A DNA stretch of 64,000 nt from Cervus elaphus. Its lineage: Eukaryota > Chordata > Mammalia > Artiodactyla > Cervidae. Positions 44,171 through 54,743 of this stretch are shown here, in pieces. The notes under the pieces were generated by a model that was not told the origin of the DNA, made no database searches, and was given only the letters and a program-made list of their open reading frames with translations. The translations under genes and the position numbers were made by a program. The stretch lies in assembly GCF_910594005.1 (NCBI RefSeq), contig NC_057818.1:59656001-59720000 (forward strand). Direction: 5' to 3'. Each line of letters begins with the position of its first letter. The first letter of the stretch is position 1.

Positions 44171-44978
44171 TTGTCATCAGTAATAAAATCTACCATACAG
44201 CATTAATCAGGCATCAGTGTTTCCTGTGCCATGGTTCCTATGATTTGTGCCATTGAACTTTTGTCCAGGAATGAAAGTAAATGAGTCTTTCAGTTTCCAT
44301 CCTTCTGTTGAGCCATTCTTATGTTTATTAAATCTGCCTTGTAATTGGGCAAGTACCTGCAGTTTCATAGTGTAAGGCAGTGCATCTACACTTAATTAAG
44401 ATTTTTACAGCTTTCCTCAAAGTTTATATTTGCCTATAAAATGAGTCTAGGAATAAATGGAATATTGTCACTACCTAAATATTAAAATAAAATAATAATA
44501 CCAGCAACCTAAATATAATGACAAAGTACAAAAGCAAAAGCAAATTTAGACCTGGTTTATTTGAAGAGCAGAGGTGACTAGCATTTAAGTGTATTCTCGA
44601 TTAAATGCACCATTCTGATTACAAGCTGATCTATGGTCACATCCTGTTAGCCTTCTGTCCCTACCTAATGAGTGAATTCAGACCGAACACTGAATTTCTC
44701 TGTGCTGATGTTTGCCTCATACTTATATATAATATAACAGTGTCTGTCTCATGAATTTGTGAGGATTAAAGACATTAGTGCAAATGTGGCTTTCGTAGCA
44801 GTGATTCATACATTGAAAGTGTGCTTTAATGGTTATACATTCAACTGTTGGAAGCACTTACCTGACAAGAATACTTTAAGTAAGCCATCATTTCACAGTA
44901 GGAACTATTGATAAGTGGAGAATGTTGGATTTTAATTAACCCTGGACCTGTGTTCGATGCCTCGTTGTTCCCATTCAG
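43581..44978 (+). other. upstream sequence of the intact V1R gene
   Basis: Holds V1R-unit sequence homologous to 36560-38533 and 54180-54690, the (TA)n run, and the acceptor cccattcag at 44970-44978. No other exon is recognised. Confidence 0.6.
44107..44167. repeat. (TA)n microsatellite
   Basis: About 61 bases of uninterrupted TA dinucleotides. Confidence 0.97.
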
Positions 44979-45025
44979 GATCCTCTAGCTCAGAAGAAAA
45001 CCATCAGTCACTGAGACCTGACAGC

Positions 45026-45973
45026 ATGGCTGCCAGGGATTTGGCAGTAGCCGTGATCTTCTTATCACAGACTATCTTTGGAATGCTGGGGAATTTCTGT
45101 GTTCTTTACCATTATTTCTTCCTTTGCTGCACTGGGCAAAGGCTGAGAACCATAGATTTGATTGTCAAGAATCTTATTGTAGCCAACATTTTGGTTCTGT
45201 TCTCCAGTGGATTTCATGATACAGTGAAAAATTTTGAGTGGCATTTCATGGACAGTGATTTTGCATGCAGATTTTTCCCGTATGTTCGTGTAGTGGGCAG
45301 GGGGGAGTCCATTGGCACCACTTTCCTCTTGAGTGTCTTCCAGGCCATCACCATCTGTCCCACGACTGCCAAATGGGCAGAACTTAAAGTGAAAGCTCTC
45401 AAATGCATGCTTCCTTCTGTTATCTTCTGCTGGACCCTGAACATACTGGTGGAAGTCATTTATCCTATGTATATGAGTGGAACATTGAGAAACAGAAGCA
45501 TCACAAACAGAAAAGATCTCGGACAGTGTAGTGCTGTCAGTCATGGCCAACCCATAGACTCTTTATATGCAGTATTACTCTCCTTTCCTGATGCCTTATG
45601 TTTTGTGCTCATGATCTTGGCCAGCGGCTTCACGGTTTTCATCCTGTACAGGCACAAGCAGAGGGTCCAAAACTTTCGTAGCACCAACATCTCCTCCATA
45701 TTCTCCCCTGAGTCCAGAGCTACCAAAACCATCCTTCTTCTGGTGTTCACCTTTATCTTTTTCAACATCCTTACCTTTTTATGTAATATTATTTTGGCTG
45801 TTTTTGACAGTATTGATGTTTTCTTTGTGAAAATCTCTGCAGTAATCATTGCATGTTTCCCAACAGTTAGCCCCTTTCTGTTCATGAGCCGAGACTCCAG
45901 GATATCCAGGAACTGCTTTGCTGGGATAAAGCACTCAAAGTCTCCTATCCTTATTTGTGCTAAGTTGCTTTAG
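45026..45973 (+). CDS. vomeronasal type-1 receptor, intact, 315 aa
   Basis: A single-exon 7-TM V1R-family GPCR, expected in the plasma membrane of vomeronasal sensory neurons and coupled to Gi2 as pheromone receptor. Approximate TM spans: 7-31, 44-63, 85-110, 128-150, 182-208, 232-258, 267-288. V1R hallmarks are FGMLGNF in TM1, GRGESIGTTFLLSVFQAITI in TM3, a predicted N-glycosylation site N156 (NRS) and CFPTVSPFLFMSRDSRISR in TM7. Cys81 and Cys168 could form the usual disulphide. The start at 45026 follows an acceptor at 44977-44978 and matches pseudogene 1; an upstream in-frame ATG at 44957 lies in the intron. The last residues, CAKLL and the stop, are read from a Bov-tA insertion at 45956. 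Family assignment is firm; orthology to a named VN1R gene is not established. Confidence 0.93.
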   Translation: MAARDLAVAVIFLSQTIFGMLGNFCVLYHYFFLCCTGQRLRTIDLIVKNLIVANILVLFSSGFHDTVKNFEWHFMDSDFACRFFPYVRVVGRGESIGTTFLLSVFQAITICPTTAKWAELKVKALKCMLPSVIFCWTLNILVEVIYPMYMSGTLRNRSITNRKDLGQCSAVSHGQPIDSLYAVLLSFPDALCFVLMILASGFTVFILYRHKQRVQNFRSTNISSIFSPESRATKTILLLVFTFIFFNILTFLCNIILAVFDSIDVFFVKISAVIIACFPTVSPFLFMSRDSRISRNCFAGIKHSKSPILICAKLL

Positions 45974-46175
45974 TAATGTCCAACTCTGTGTGATCCCATG
46001 CACTGTAGCCCTCCAGGCTCCTCTGTCCATTGGGTTCTCCAGGAAAGAATACTGGAGTGGGTTGCAGTTCCCTTCTACAGGGCATCTTCTGGACCCAGGG
46101 ATGGAACCGGTGTCTCTTCCCTCTAACGTGCCTTGGCAGGCAGGTTCTGTTACCATTAGTGCCACCTGGAAGCCC
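45955..46175 (-). mobile_element. Bov-tA SINE at the 3' end of the V1R coding region
   Basis: Reverse copy from tgtgctaagttgctttag to ccacctggaagccc. It interrupts the sequence that in units 1 and 3 encodes a final KRK-V/M and stop; the downstream atgtaaattg of the unit resumes right after the SINE. Confidence 0.9.
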
Positions 46176-46246
46176 ATGTAAATTGCTGTCTCCAGTGCCA
46201 GCAAAGTGCTTGACACTCCAGGTAAAGTATGTTCAGTATATTTTAC

Positions 46247-47578
46247 TGCCGGATTCCAGCCCCGGCGGGTCCAGGAATATACCTAAGGGATGAGTGGTGT
46301 CAGCGAGAAGTAATGCACGGACTCTGGTTGCAATGCAAGAACTTGTCTCTTTATTTTTTAACAGCTCAGATTATATAGGCTTGTTTTTTTTGCCTCCCCC
46401 TTACCATCACCCCATGTTACATCAGATGTTGGTTTCATACTCCCGTCAACATTTTTCTTCATATCTTTCCCAATGACTTCATCTGGAACAGTCCTGATTA
46501 CAGGGGTTTTTCCTTGAATGTCCCATACATAGTCTTCTTGCCTCAATGACCTAACATTTTCACTCTGAAGAAAATAATGTTCGATAGAGTCCAGATGTAG
46601 TATGAATTCTTTGGACAATAAAACAATACATGGGAAGGGTTACAAAAAACATGTTTGACATTTCTGAGAATAACCCTGACATTTTTCTTTACCTGAGGCT
46701 ACAAAACCTAAATCTACAATATTTAACTATGAAGCAGCAAAATACCTCTGAAGCAGCAAAACACCTCTGAAGCAGCAAAATACCTCTAAAGCAGCAAAAC
46801 ACCTCTATTAATAGTGAGGTAATGGCAGTGAGGCTGGTTAATATAAATCTTCTATACTATTGAAATCCTATGCTACATATTTCTTAATTCTACAAAAATA
46901 CCCATAATATTCCATGTTTATTAAAGGAAGGGAAACAGTGAACAAATAGCAGCACTGAAATAGCAACAAGGAAAACCCTCTTGACCAAAGAACATTAGCC
47001 TATCGTACATCTACTTCTGAATCTAAATGCCTCTACTCTTTTCTAATCTAGAACACTGTAATCTTCTAAGCAAGCAGCTAATCTATACCTGTGGCCTTTT
47101 CTTTACTTCTGCCCATAGCCAAACCCTCGGCTTGGGCACAGATCGTTGGGCTCGGTGACGATGGTCATGTCCTGGGCTGGAGGAATCAGGAGCATTTCTA
47201 TACCGTGGAAAACTACACTGACCAAATCCATGGCTACATAACATCCTTCCATATCTATTTGTCCAACGAGGAGGGTCTGTGAGATATCTAAATAAACCTT
47301 TCATTCCTGGTTTCTCATAAGGCTCTCAGTGACCTGGAGGCACGGTGGGTCTAGGCTTTGGGGGATAATTCCTGATAGGCTTGGGCTATTCCAGGGAGGC
47401 CTGATTACTACATATTGCATTTCCAAGATTAGTAGAAAGCACGATAACGGTAAGACAGAAAGAGAAAGGGGACAAACTGGGTTCACGGGGCAACCCCGAG
47501 GGGAAGAGCTGCCTTGTAGGTTCCTCTCTCGTTTCGTGACCTTGTCACGGCCTGGGCGCGTCCTGGCGGCTCCTGACA
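46247..47578 (-). mobile_element. solo LTR of a class II (ERVK-type) endogenous retrovirus
   Basis: The 1332-bp element starts tgccggattcc and ends ctcctgaca on +, i.e. TG...CA ends in either strand, flanked by 6-bp duplications ttttac at 46241-46246 and 47579-47584. On the - strand a TATA motif (cctatataatc) and AATAAA lie near the end, in the usual U3/R order. No internal viral genes are present, so it is a recombined solo LTR. Six-base duplications are typical of class II elements. Confidence 0.85.
46731..46806 (+). repeat. 19-bp minisatellite, four copies, inside the solo LTR
   Basis: Unit gaagcagcaaaatacctct repeats four times with a t/c alternation in every second copy (aaaatac versus aaaacac). 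Confidence 0.93.
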
Positions 47579-47584
47579 TTTTAC

Positions 47585-49329
47585 TGATAGAATGGATTAA
47601 TTTGTCCAGTGCTTGTTGAGTTTCTTCCTGCCTTCTTTGTGTCACTATAATGTACTTTCTGTTTCTTTCACCTTTTCTCTTCCTTTTGCAGGTCATCTTT
47701 GTAAATATCAGCCTATTTTGTTGTTCTTATTTTCCTACCACTGTTTCAATGAAGTGCTTTTATTCCCAACAGTTGTGATAGCAAATGTGAGTAGGTTTTT
47801 CCACACTCTGCAAAGCAGTTGTTCAGCTCTGTCACTCCAACAATGACACTAACCACCTAGTTCAGATTCCAAAAGACTGTCCTCAGTTAAGTGGGAGTCT
47901 CAAGTATTGGGGGCTAATGTGTCCACTTCTGATGACTCGGCTGTAACATCAGGGGTTCCTACACTCACTCCCCTCTTCAAGTTGAAGAATTTGGTGGAAT
48001 ATTCACAGAACTCTGGGAAACATTTTCCTTACTACCACCAGTTTATTATAATAGATACAAAGGAATGGCCAGATGAAGGAGTACGTTGGGTGAGTTCTGG
48101 ATGGAGCCCAAGCACAGGAGCTTCTGTCCGCATGCATTGGGTATTGCCACCCTCCCTGCAGGTGGATGTGTTGTCCAACTCTGAGGGTGTCTGTGCACTG
48201 TTGTCCACGGGGGTTTTATGGAGGTTTCATCATTGATTAAGTCATTGGCAATTGGTGAGTACACTCAATCTCCAGTCCCTCTTCTGTCTCAAGAGTCTGG
48301 GGGGGTCAACCTGAATGTTTCGCCCCTCTAGTCACATGGTTGGTTCCTCTGGCAACCAGCTGCCATCCTGAAGCTCTCTAGGGGCCCATCCAGGTCACCT
48401 CATTAGCAAATACTCAGATATGATTAATAAGCGCTTGTTATGAAAAACAATAAAATACTTCAAACATTTCTAAAGGTTTTGGAAGTTCTGTGTCATACAC
48501 CAGGGACAATGTCCAAATGGAGATACCTCACTGTGTCACAGTTCTCATGCTGAAAGTTTATTTTTTTACATTGTAATTTTTGTGCTCATGCAAGTACGGG
48601 CCTTAGACTTCTGTTTGCTGAGTTTCCCTGGACTTCAGATTTTTCTTTCATCCTACCTGCTCCTATATCATTAAGAACCTTCCTTGAAACCAGCAACGCT
48701 GTGGGATAGAATGCTTTGAATCCATACCAGGTCAGGCATAAGTTATGACTTTGGAAACACCCACTTTGATATTTTTTATTGTCTTTTTGGGGGGTTGAGA
48801 CAGGCAGGGCCAGCAGTTCTGTCTAGGTGATGATGTCCCTGTCCCTGATTCTCCCCTAGGGGGCACTTGCTGAGTCTTTATGTGTTCATCCTTCCTCATG
48901 CAGGGACTTGAGCCCTTGTTCAGGAGCTCCAGCAAGACCTCATAGTAGACCTGGTTCTGGGAGGATGCCTGACAGGCAGATCCCTCCCAAGGACTTGACA
49001 GGAACAGTACTTATTTCTCAGGTCACACGAAATTAGTACTGACTGAGTTCACTTGCAGATTGGTGCTGACACACTGGTTTTGGACATTTTACATGGTTTA
49101 TATTGACAAGTGCCCCTAAAGAAAACCATGTCTCAAGGGTCAGGTCTATCCTAAATGTAACTGTCTGTGTCTTTTGTGTTGTGTGTGTATTTTTAAAGCC
49201 GCTTTGGGGTAGGATATATTCACTGTTGGATTTCCTTTGTCTGGGATCCTAGACTTGGTAACAGAGCTTACTACAGCAAGATGACATGTCTAAAAATGTT
49301 TTGTTAGTGGAAATAGTATTTTTTTTAAA
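47585..49329. other. intergenic DNA with an ancient LTR-like block
   Basis: 47840-48500 (gggggctaatgtgtcc, ggtggaatattcacag, accagtttattataatag, tttatggaggtttcatc, catggttggttcctctgg, ctggcaaccagctgcc) looks like an old mammalian LTR repeat, - strand likely. The remainder to 49329 shows nothing I recognise. Confidence 0.45.
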
Positions 49330-49434
49330 CACAGTGCGGGGCACATGGGATTTCACTTCCCGAACAAGGGATCGAACCAAAGCCCAAACAGAGAAAGTGC
49401 TGGTTCCTAACCACTGCACCACCAGGAAATTCCT
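49330..49434 (-). mobile_element. CHR-type SINE
   Basis: Reverse, diverged copy: cacatgggatttcacttcc, caagggatcgaacc and ctgcaccaccaggaaattcc. Confidence 0.8.
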
Positions 49435-49439
49435 TGTAT

Positions 49440-49860
49440 TATTCAGTCAGAGATCTCAAAGGCCATCCTCAAAGTTGACTCATAGAAGGACTCCCAAGAT
49501 TCAGGAGTGGTTACACTCACCTCCACACACACACATATATATGTGCTGTGCTCAGTCACTCAGTCATGTCTGACTCTTTGTGACCCCATGAACTATACCC
49601 CGCCAGGCTCCTCTGTCCATGGGATTTCCCAAGCAAGAAATCTGGAGTGGGTTGCCATTTCCTTCTCCATTACACCCAGGGTTACACCCAGGGTTAATTA
49701 CTCTTTATTGCAGTGCAAGGATATATGCTGGAATCAGCAAAGGGAAAGGTACATGGGGTGAAATTCACAAGAAACCAGGCTTAAGATTCCACATGTCTTT
49801 TCGAGGGAAGGGATATGAAGATGATATGAGTTTGCCCTGAAGAGCATGTGACAGTACACG
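49440..49860. mobile_element. ancient LTR-like repeat split by a Bov-tA
   Basis: attcagtcagagatctcaaag, ggccatcctcaaag, gtggttacactcac and, beyond the SINE, tattgcagtgcaagg and atcagcaaagggaaagg match 63840-64000. Both are copies of one old dispersed repeat that I cannot name with confidence. Confidence 0.6.
49546..49670 (-). mobile_element. truncated Bov-tA SINE
   Basis: Reverse copy starting gtgctgtgctcagtcactc and stopping at ccatttccttctcca; a short duplicated ttacacccaggg follows. Confidence 0.85.
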
Positions 49861-49861
49861 T

Positions 49862-50105
49862 GTTGTTGTTGTTAGTCCCTAAGTCATGTCAGACTCTGTG
49901 ACCCCATGGACTGCAGCACACCAAGCTTCCTTGTCTTTCAGTATCTCCCAGAGTTTGTTCAAACTCATGTGTATTGTTTCGGTGATGCCATCCAACCATC
50001 TCATCTTCTGTTGTCCCCTTCTCCTCCTGCCCTCAGTCTTTCCCAGCATCAGGATCTTTCCCAGTGAGTCGGCTCTTTGATTCAGGTGGCAAAAGTATTA
50101 GAGCT
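49862..50105 (-). mobile_element. BovB 3'-end fragment
   Basis: Reverse BovB terminus: gttgttgttagtccctaag through cagcatcaggatctttcc to ggtggcaaaagtattagagc. Confidence 0.88.
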
Positions 50106-50264
50106 ATACATGAAGTGTTTCCAACGTGGGAAGTTCAGCTGAGTCTAGCTGCAGGGTTGTCCTAGGGGTCAAGAAGATAGCTCTGAGGCCTCATGTGATG
50201 GACATCCACTACTCAGACCCCAGGCCTTGAGAGCAAATGGCTCTTCATCATAAATGGCATAAAT

Positions 50265-50547
50265 GGGTGTTCATTGGAAGGACTGATATTGAAGCTGAAA
50301 CTCCAATATTTTGGCCACCTGATGCGAAGAGCTGACTCACTGGAAAAGACCCTAATGCTGGGAAAGATTGAGGGCAGGAGGAGAAGGGGACGACAGAAGA
50401 TGAGATGGTTAGATGGCATCACCAACTCAATGGACATGGGTTTGGGTGGACTCCGGGAGTTGGTGATGGACAGGGAGGCCTGGCCTGCGCGGTTAATGGG
50501 ATCGCAAAGAGTTGGACACAACTGAGCGATTGAACTGAACTGAACAG
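50265..50547 (+). mobile_element. BovB 3'-end fragment
   Basis: Forward BovB terminus from tgggtgttcattggaagg to the gaactgaactgaac tail. It still translates as a BovB RT C-terminus fragment (LKLQYFGHLMRRADSLEK). Together with 49862-50105 it forms a pair of inverted BovB ends about 160 bp apart. Confidence 0.92.
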
Positions 50548-51101
50548 TTAAAGCTTGATTCTTTACAAGAAAGACTCTGCAAATCTGACTCACAAGGGAA
50601 AAGTTTCTTGAGGGAGGCGTACAGAGAGAATGGGAATTGGATCGAGTGACTAGATTAGGGGAAAATACAGATCCACGGGGAAGTGGGAGGCCATGAAGGA
50701 CAAGGATTTGCCAGCTGAGGTGCTGGGGTTAGTATGAGTATAGAGTTGTCACTGAGAGGATTCCACGGGGTTATACAGAGTGGAAGATAGGTGTGGAAAT
50801 AGAAGGGCCTGGTGGGAGTTGGACGGGAAAATGTAGATCATGGGCTTGGAGAGTGATGTCGAAAGCACTGAGAGAGAGATAAAGACCTAAGGAATCGTGG
50901 GGTGAAGGTCACGGGTTCTAGAGGTACAGGGGAAGCCAGTATGGAAATAAGTGGGATGGAGTTGTTTGGGGCAGATTCTGGGTCATTGACTCATCCCCCA
51001 TTATTAATACCATTGTTTTCAGTGGAATCCCAAGTCACTCATAGGCCATTTTTTACAACCAGACATTGAAGTGATAAATACTGTTCGTATCAGAGACTCC
51101 T
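50548..51101. other. intergenic DNA, nothing recognised
   Basis: Purine-rich, with many gtggga/gagag phrases; no exon or repeat family recognised. Confidence 0.4.
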
Positions 51102-51225
51102 GGGACTTCCCTGGAAGTCCAGTGGTTTGGACTCCAGACTTCCACTGCTGAGAGCATGGATTCTATCCCTGGTCTGGGAAGTGAGATTCCCTCATTCCGC
51201 ATGGCACAGCCCCCCCAAAAATACT
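51102..51225 (+). mobile_element. CHR-type SINE
   Basis: Forward copy: gggacttccctggaagtcc, gagcatggattctatccc, tggtctgggaagtgag and gcatggcacagccccccc. Confidence 0.87.
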
Positions 51226-51949
51226 GCTAATAATTTTTTTATATTCACTAGGTCCCTAGGTAGAAGTTTGAATGAATACCAAACCATCACTAGTTTACTC
51301 CTCTTTGAGTATTTTGGGCACGGGGAGTGACTAGGGTGGGCCTGGCTGGAGCATCTCTCCTGGTCTGGGGCCCTCAGTATTGGCAGCAGGAGACCTGTAT
51401 GCCAGTATCTTTCCCAGTATGATGTCTTCAAGAACATTTATGTCTCAAACTGATTTGCTGAGATTCTCTTTATTTACTTTAGTATTTTTAAAATTTAATA
51501 CAAGCTTTATATAAGAAATAACATGTAACTAAACAGTATTAAAAAAGTATAAGTAATGTTTGTTTTTTCGTGTGAAACCATCCCAAGAAGTAATCACTGG
51601 CAATAGTTCTATGGATATGATCATAATTGAAGATGTTTTTCATTGAAGAAAAAAATAGTAGTGCTATAGGCAGATCTCCTTCCCCTGGTGTTATCGCTTG
51701 GTGGTTCGTGTCACTTTACAGGCAGAAAGGTATTTGCAGATGCACCTAAGGTTACAAGTCATCTGAATTTAACATAGGGAGATTCTCCTGCATTATCTGA
51801 GGAGGCTGTTTGTAGTTGCATAACCCTAGAGAATAGAAAGATGACTTAGAAGCAAATGAAGAGGAAGAGATAGAAAATAGGACCGGGCAGTAGGGGAGGG
51901 TGTGGATGGTCATGGTCAGTGTTTTAACGCTGGCTTTCAAGATAGAGGG

Positions 51950-52540
51950 ATTCACATAGAGATTATGGAGAATTCATAAAGAAGTGAATCGACTGGGAAG
52001 TAATTCTTCCCCAGAGACTCCCATTAAGAGTCCAAGAGAGCAGACCACTTGATTTTGGCCTTCTAACTTACCTGTGAGGAAATGAATCGGGGTTTTTTTA
52101 GCTGTTAATTTCATGGAAATTTTTGACAGCAGTCAAAAAAACAGAATTATAAAAAAAATGATAAATAAAATTAGATAAAATTCACATTTAATCTCCTGCA
52201 CATTACTCTTGGCTGTAACAATTTTCTTCAGTTCAAGTTCACTCTATTTTGAAATGTAGTTTTAGAGTGTTCTTAGTAGTATATCTGAAATGACATTAAA
52301 ATGAATTTTTAAAGTATTCTGTTTTGGGTCAGTATTGAAAGAAATATTATCACACTGGACTTACTTATTAATCAAATTGCTCTCCTTAATCACTGGTCTC
52401 TAATGAAGATATTTTTAGTCCCATAGGAATAGATCTAGAAATTTGTTGAAACATCACATTTATTCCATGGAGATTAATTTTAATTTGTAAATGGAAATAC
52501 AGTTGATTTACAATAGTGTTTTGTTTCAGGGTTACAGCAA
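51950..52540 (+). repeat. duplicated block, copy 1
   Basis: Homologous to 63240-63780: gagtccaagagagcagacc, taatcaaattgctctcc and ttccatggagattaattttaa correspond in order. It lies 1.5 kb upstream of V1R unit 3. Confidence 0.8.
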
Positions 52541-52815
52541 AATGATTCAGTTTTTCCTGTATGTATATTGTTCAGATTATTTTTCATTGTCTTTTGCCAT
52601 AATGATTATAGTTCTGTATGCCATACAGTAAATCCTTCTTTCCTATCTATTTTGTGTCTAGGAGTTTCCATAGTAGTTTGCTAATTTAAAATATTTAATT
52701 TACTCTGCTTTCTCATTTCCCCTAGGTAGTCATAAGTCTGTTTTCTATGTCTGTGAGTTTTTTTCTGTTTCATATAGAGATTCACTTGTATTATTTTTAG
52801 ATTCCACATATAATC
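52485..52815 (-). mobile_element. ancient L1 3'-end fragment
   Basis: Reverse L1 tail: acagttgatttacaatag, gttacagcaaaatgattcag, tttccatagtagtttgc, gttttctatgtctgtgag and ttagattccacatata. Confidence 0.75.
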
Positions 52816-53409
52816 CCAGTTCACACACTGCATCCATGTTCCTCAGCCCTGTAGTCCTGACCTTTTGTCCTGGGCTCTTGGGCTCCTTCATACCCCTGTC
52901 CTCTCCAGGTCTCTCATGTCCTGGTCCCATTATTTCCCCTGGACCCATCCCCTTTCCACACACTATCTCACTAGGACTGTTATCTCTACCAGGACCTGCC
53001 TACTTCATGTGAAGTCACCTTCTCTCCACACCATGTTTTATAAACCCACCTACCACTTTTGTTCATGTTTGCCCATGTCTCATCCCCACTGAAATTTTTA
53101 TCCCCATTATTCTGTTTGCCCCATATCACCAGGTTTCCCATATGGTGACTTCTTACTCACTTGTATTTTCATCCTGAGGCTTGCACTTGAATGCTTAATC
53201 AACATTAAACTCCTTCTATCTTCTCTCTCTCCACCCTCTCTCTTCCCTTGCCCACTCTACAATCCCTGGCCTCCAGGTTCACTGTACTACAATCTTATTC
53301 ACATGGCTTCTTTCCCCTGTGGCCTATTCCTACTCCACTCTGTCACACACCCACACACTGTCACTACCCCAGACACTACAGGTTGCCTAGAGTGTGTCTT
53401 GACATCAGA
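52816..53409. other. C-rich intergenic stretch, nothing recognised
   Basis: Pyrimidine-rich on +, with no exon or repeat family recognised. Confidence 0.4.
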
Positions 53410-53880
53410 TGGCAATATTCACCTCACATTTTAGATGCTGTGTATTGTACTAAATATTGTGATTTTCATTGTTGCAGGGTTGGAAAGACTGGAAAGTATA
53501 GGAAGGCTCCGATTTTGAGGCATCCAGAAGTTTGCCGATAGAACTGTTTTTCTATGGAAGATCATGTCACTGAGACACATGTGTGCATGGTGATTGTGTT
53601 TTTAAGACTGATATGCTGAGTTTGTGTATCTATGAATATTTGTATATATGCATGGGAATTTTCATGTGTTCAGTATGTGTGTTAATGCTGTGAATGTCCA
53701 TTGAGATTATATGAAGATGTTGGTGTGTATATGCATAAATATGTGAATGTGTGTGACTATATGTTTAAGTATGTGAATGTCCTTGTGTGTATGCTTGCAT
53801 GTCTGTGTAATGACTTTGTACGTGTGTGTGTAGAATGGGCGGTCCACCATTACGGCTCTAACAACTGACTTGATAATTGG
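53410..53880 (+). repeat. V1R duplication unit 3, upstream block
   Basis: Homologous to 41690-42180. In unit 2 another 2.2 kb, including the 42290-43580 block, separates this from the 44407 region; in unit 3 only the Bov-A2 at 53926 and about 60 bases do. Confidence 0.82.
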
Positions 53881-53925
53881 GAGTAAATGTATAGTGAACC
53901 CTGGTCAAAGATCTGTTTGTTGTAG

Positions 53926-54155
53926 GGATTCCCTGATAGCTCAGTTGGTAAAGGATCTGCCTGTAATGCAGGAGACCTTGGTTGGATTCCTCAGTCAGGA
54001 AGATCTGCTGGAGAAGTGTTAGGCTACCCACTCCAGTACTGTTGGGCTTTCCTTGTGGCTCAGGTGGTAAAGAATCTGCCTGCAATGTGGGAGACCTGGG
54101 TTTGACCCCTGGGTTGGGAAGATCCCCTGGAGAAGTATTCTGGCCTGGAGAATTA
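53926..54155 (+). mobile_element. Bov-A2 SINE (dimer)
   Basis: Two monomers: gattccctgatagctcag to ccactccagtactgttgg, and gctttccttgtggctcag to gcctggagaatt. It sits at the junction where unit 3 lacks the upstream block. Confidence 0.88.
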
Positions 54156-54743
54156 GAGATCTTTAGCTTTATTCAGATTTTATAATTGTGTGTATAATAA
54201 GTCTTCACCAAGACCTCAAAAGTTTTCAGTACCTATATTTTAAGGTAAAATACCACCAACCTAAATTGAAATGACAACACGCAAAACTAAATTTAGATCT
54301 TGTTTATTTGCAGGACACAGGTAACTAACTAGTGATTCAGTGCTTTTTGGATTAAGTGCACTATTCCCCAGCTCAGCCAAGGAATCCCTATTAGCCATGT
54401 GCCCCCAACTAGTGAATCAATTTAGAACAAACACTTCACCTCTGTGTCAACGTTTGCTTCATCACGTTAAGGAAGATAAGAGTGTCTGTCTCTTGAATTT
54501 GTGAGAAATAAAGACATTACCACGTGTGTGGCTTTCATAGCAGTGATTCATACATCACAAGTATTCTTTAATGGCTGTATATGGAACCCTTGAAAGCTTT
54601 TACCCGACAGGAAAACTTTAAGTAATTAATTCAGGGTAGAAAGTTGGATTTCACTCGACCTGGTACCTGTGTTCCACACCTCATATTCCCATTCTGAATC
54701 CTCTAGCTCAGAAGAAAACCATCAGTCACTGAGACCTGACAGC

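Noticed and set aside
44957..45025. Upstream in-frame ATG giving a V1R 23 residues longer
   Set aside because: It lies before the conserved acceptor at 44977-44978, and the other V1R units support the start at 45026.
46731..46806. Regular 19-bp repeats, considered as a CRISPR-like array
   Set aside because: The copies are directly adjacent without spacers and lie in an LTR of a mammalian genome. It is a minisatellite.
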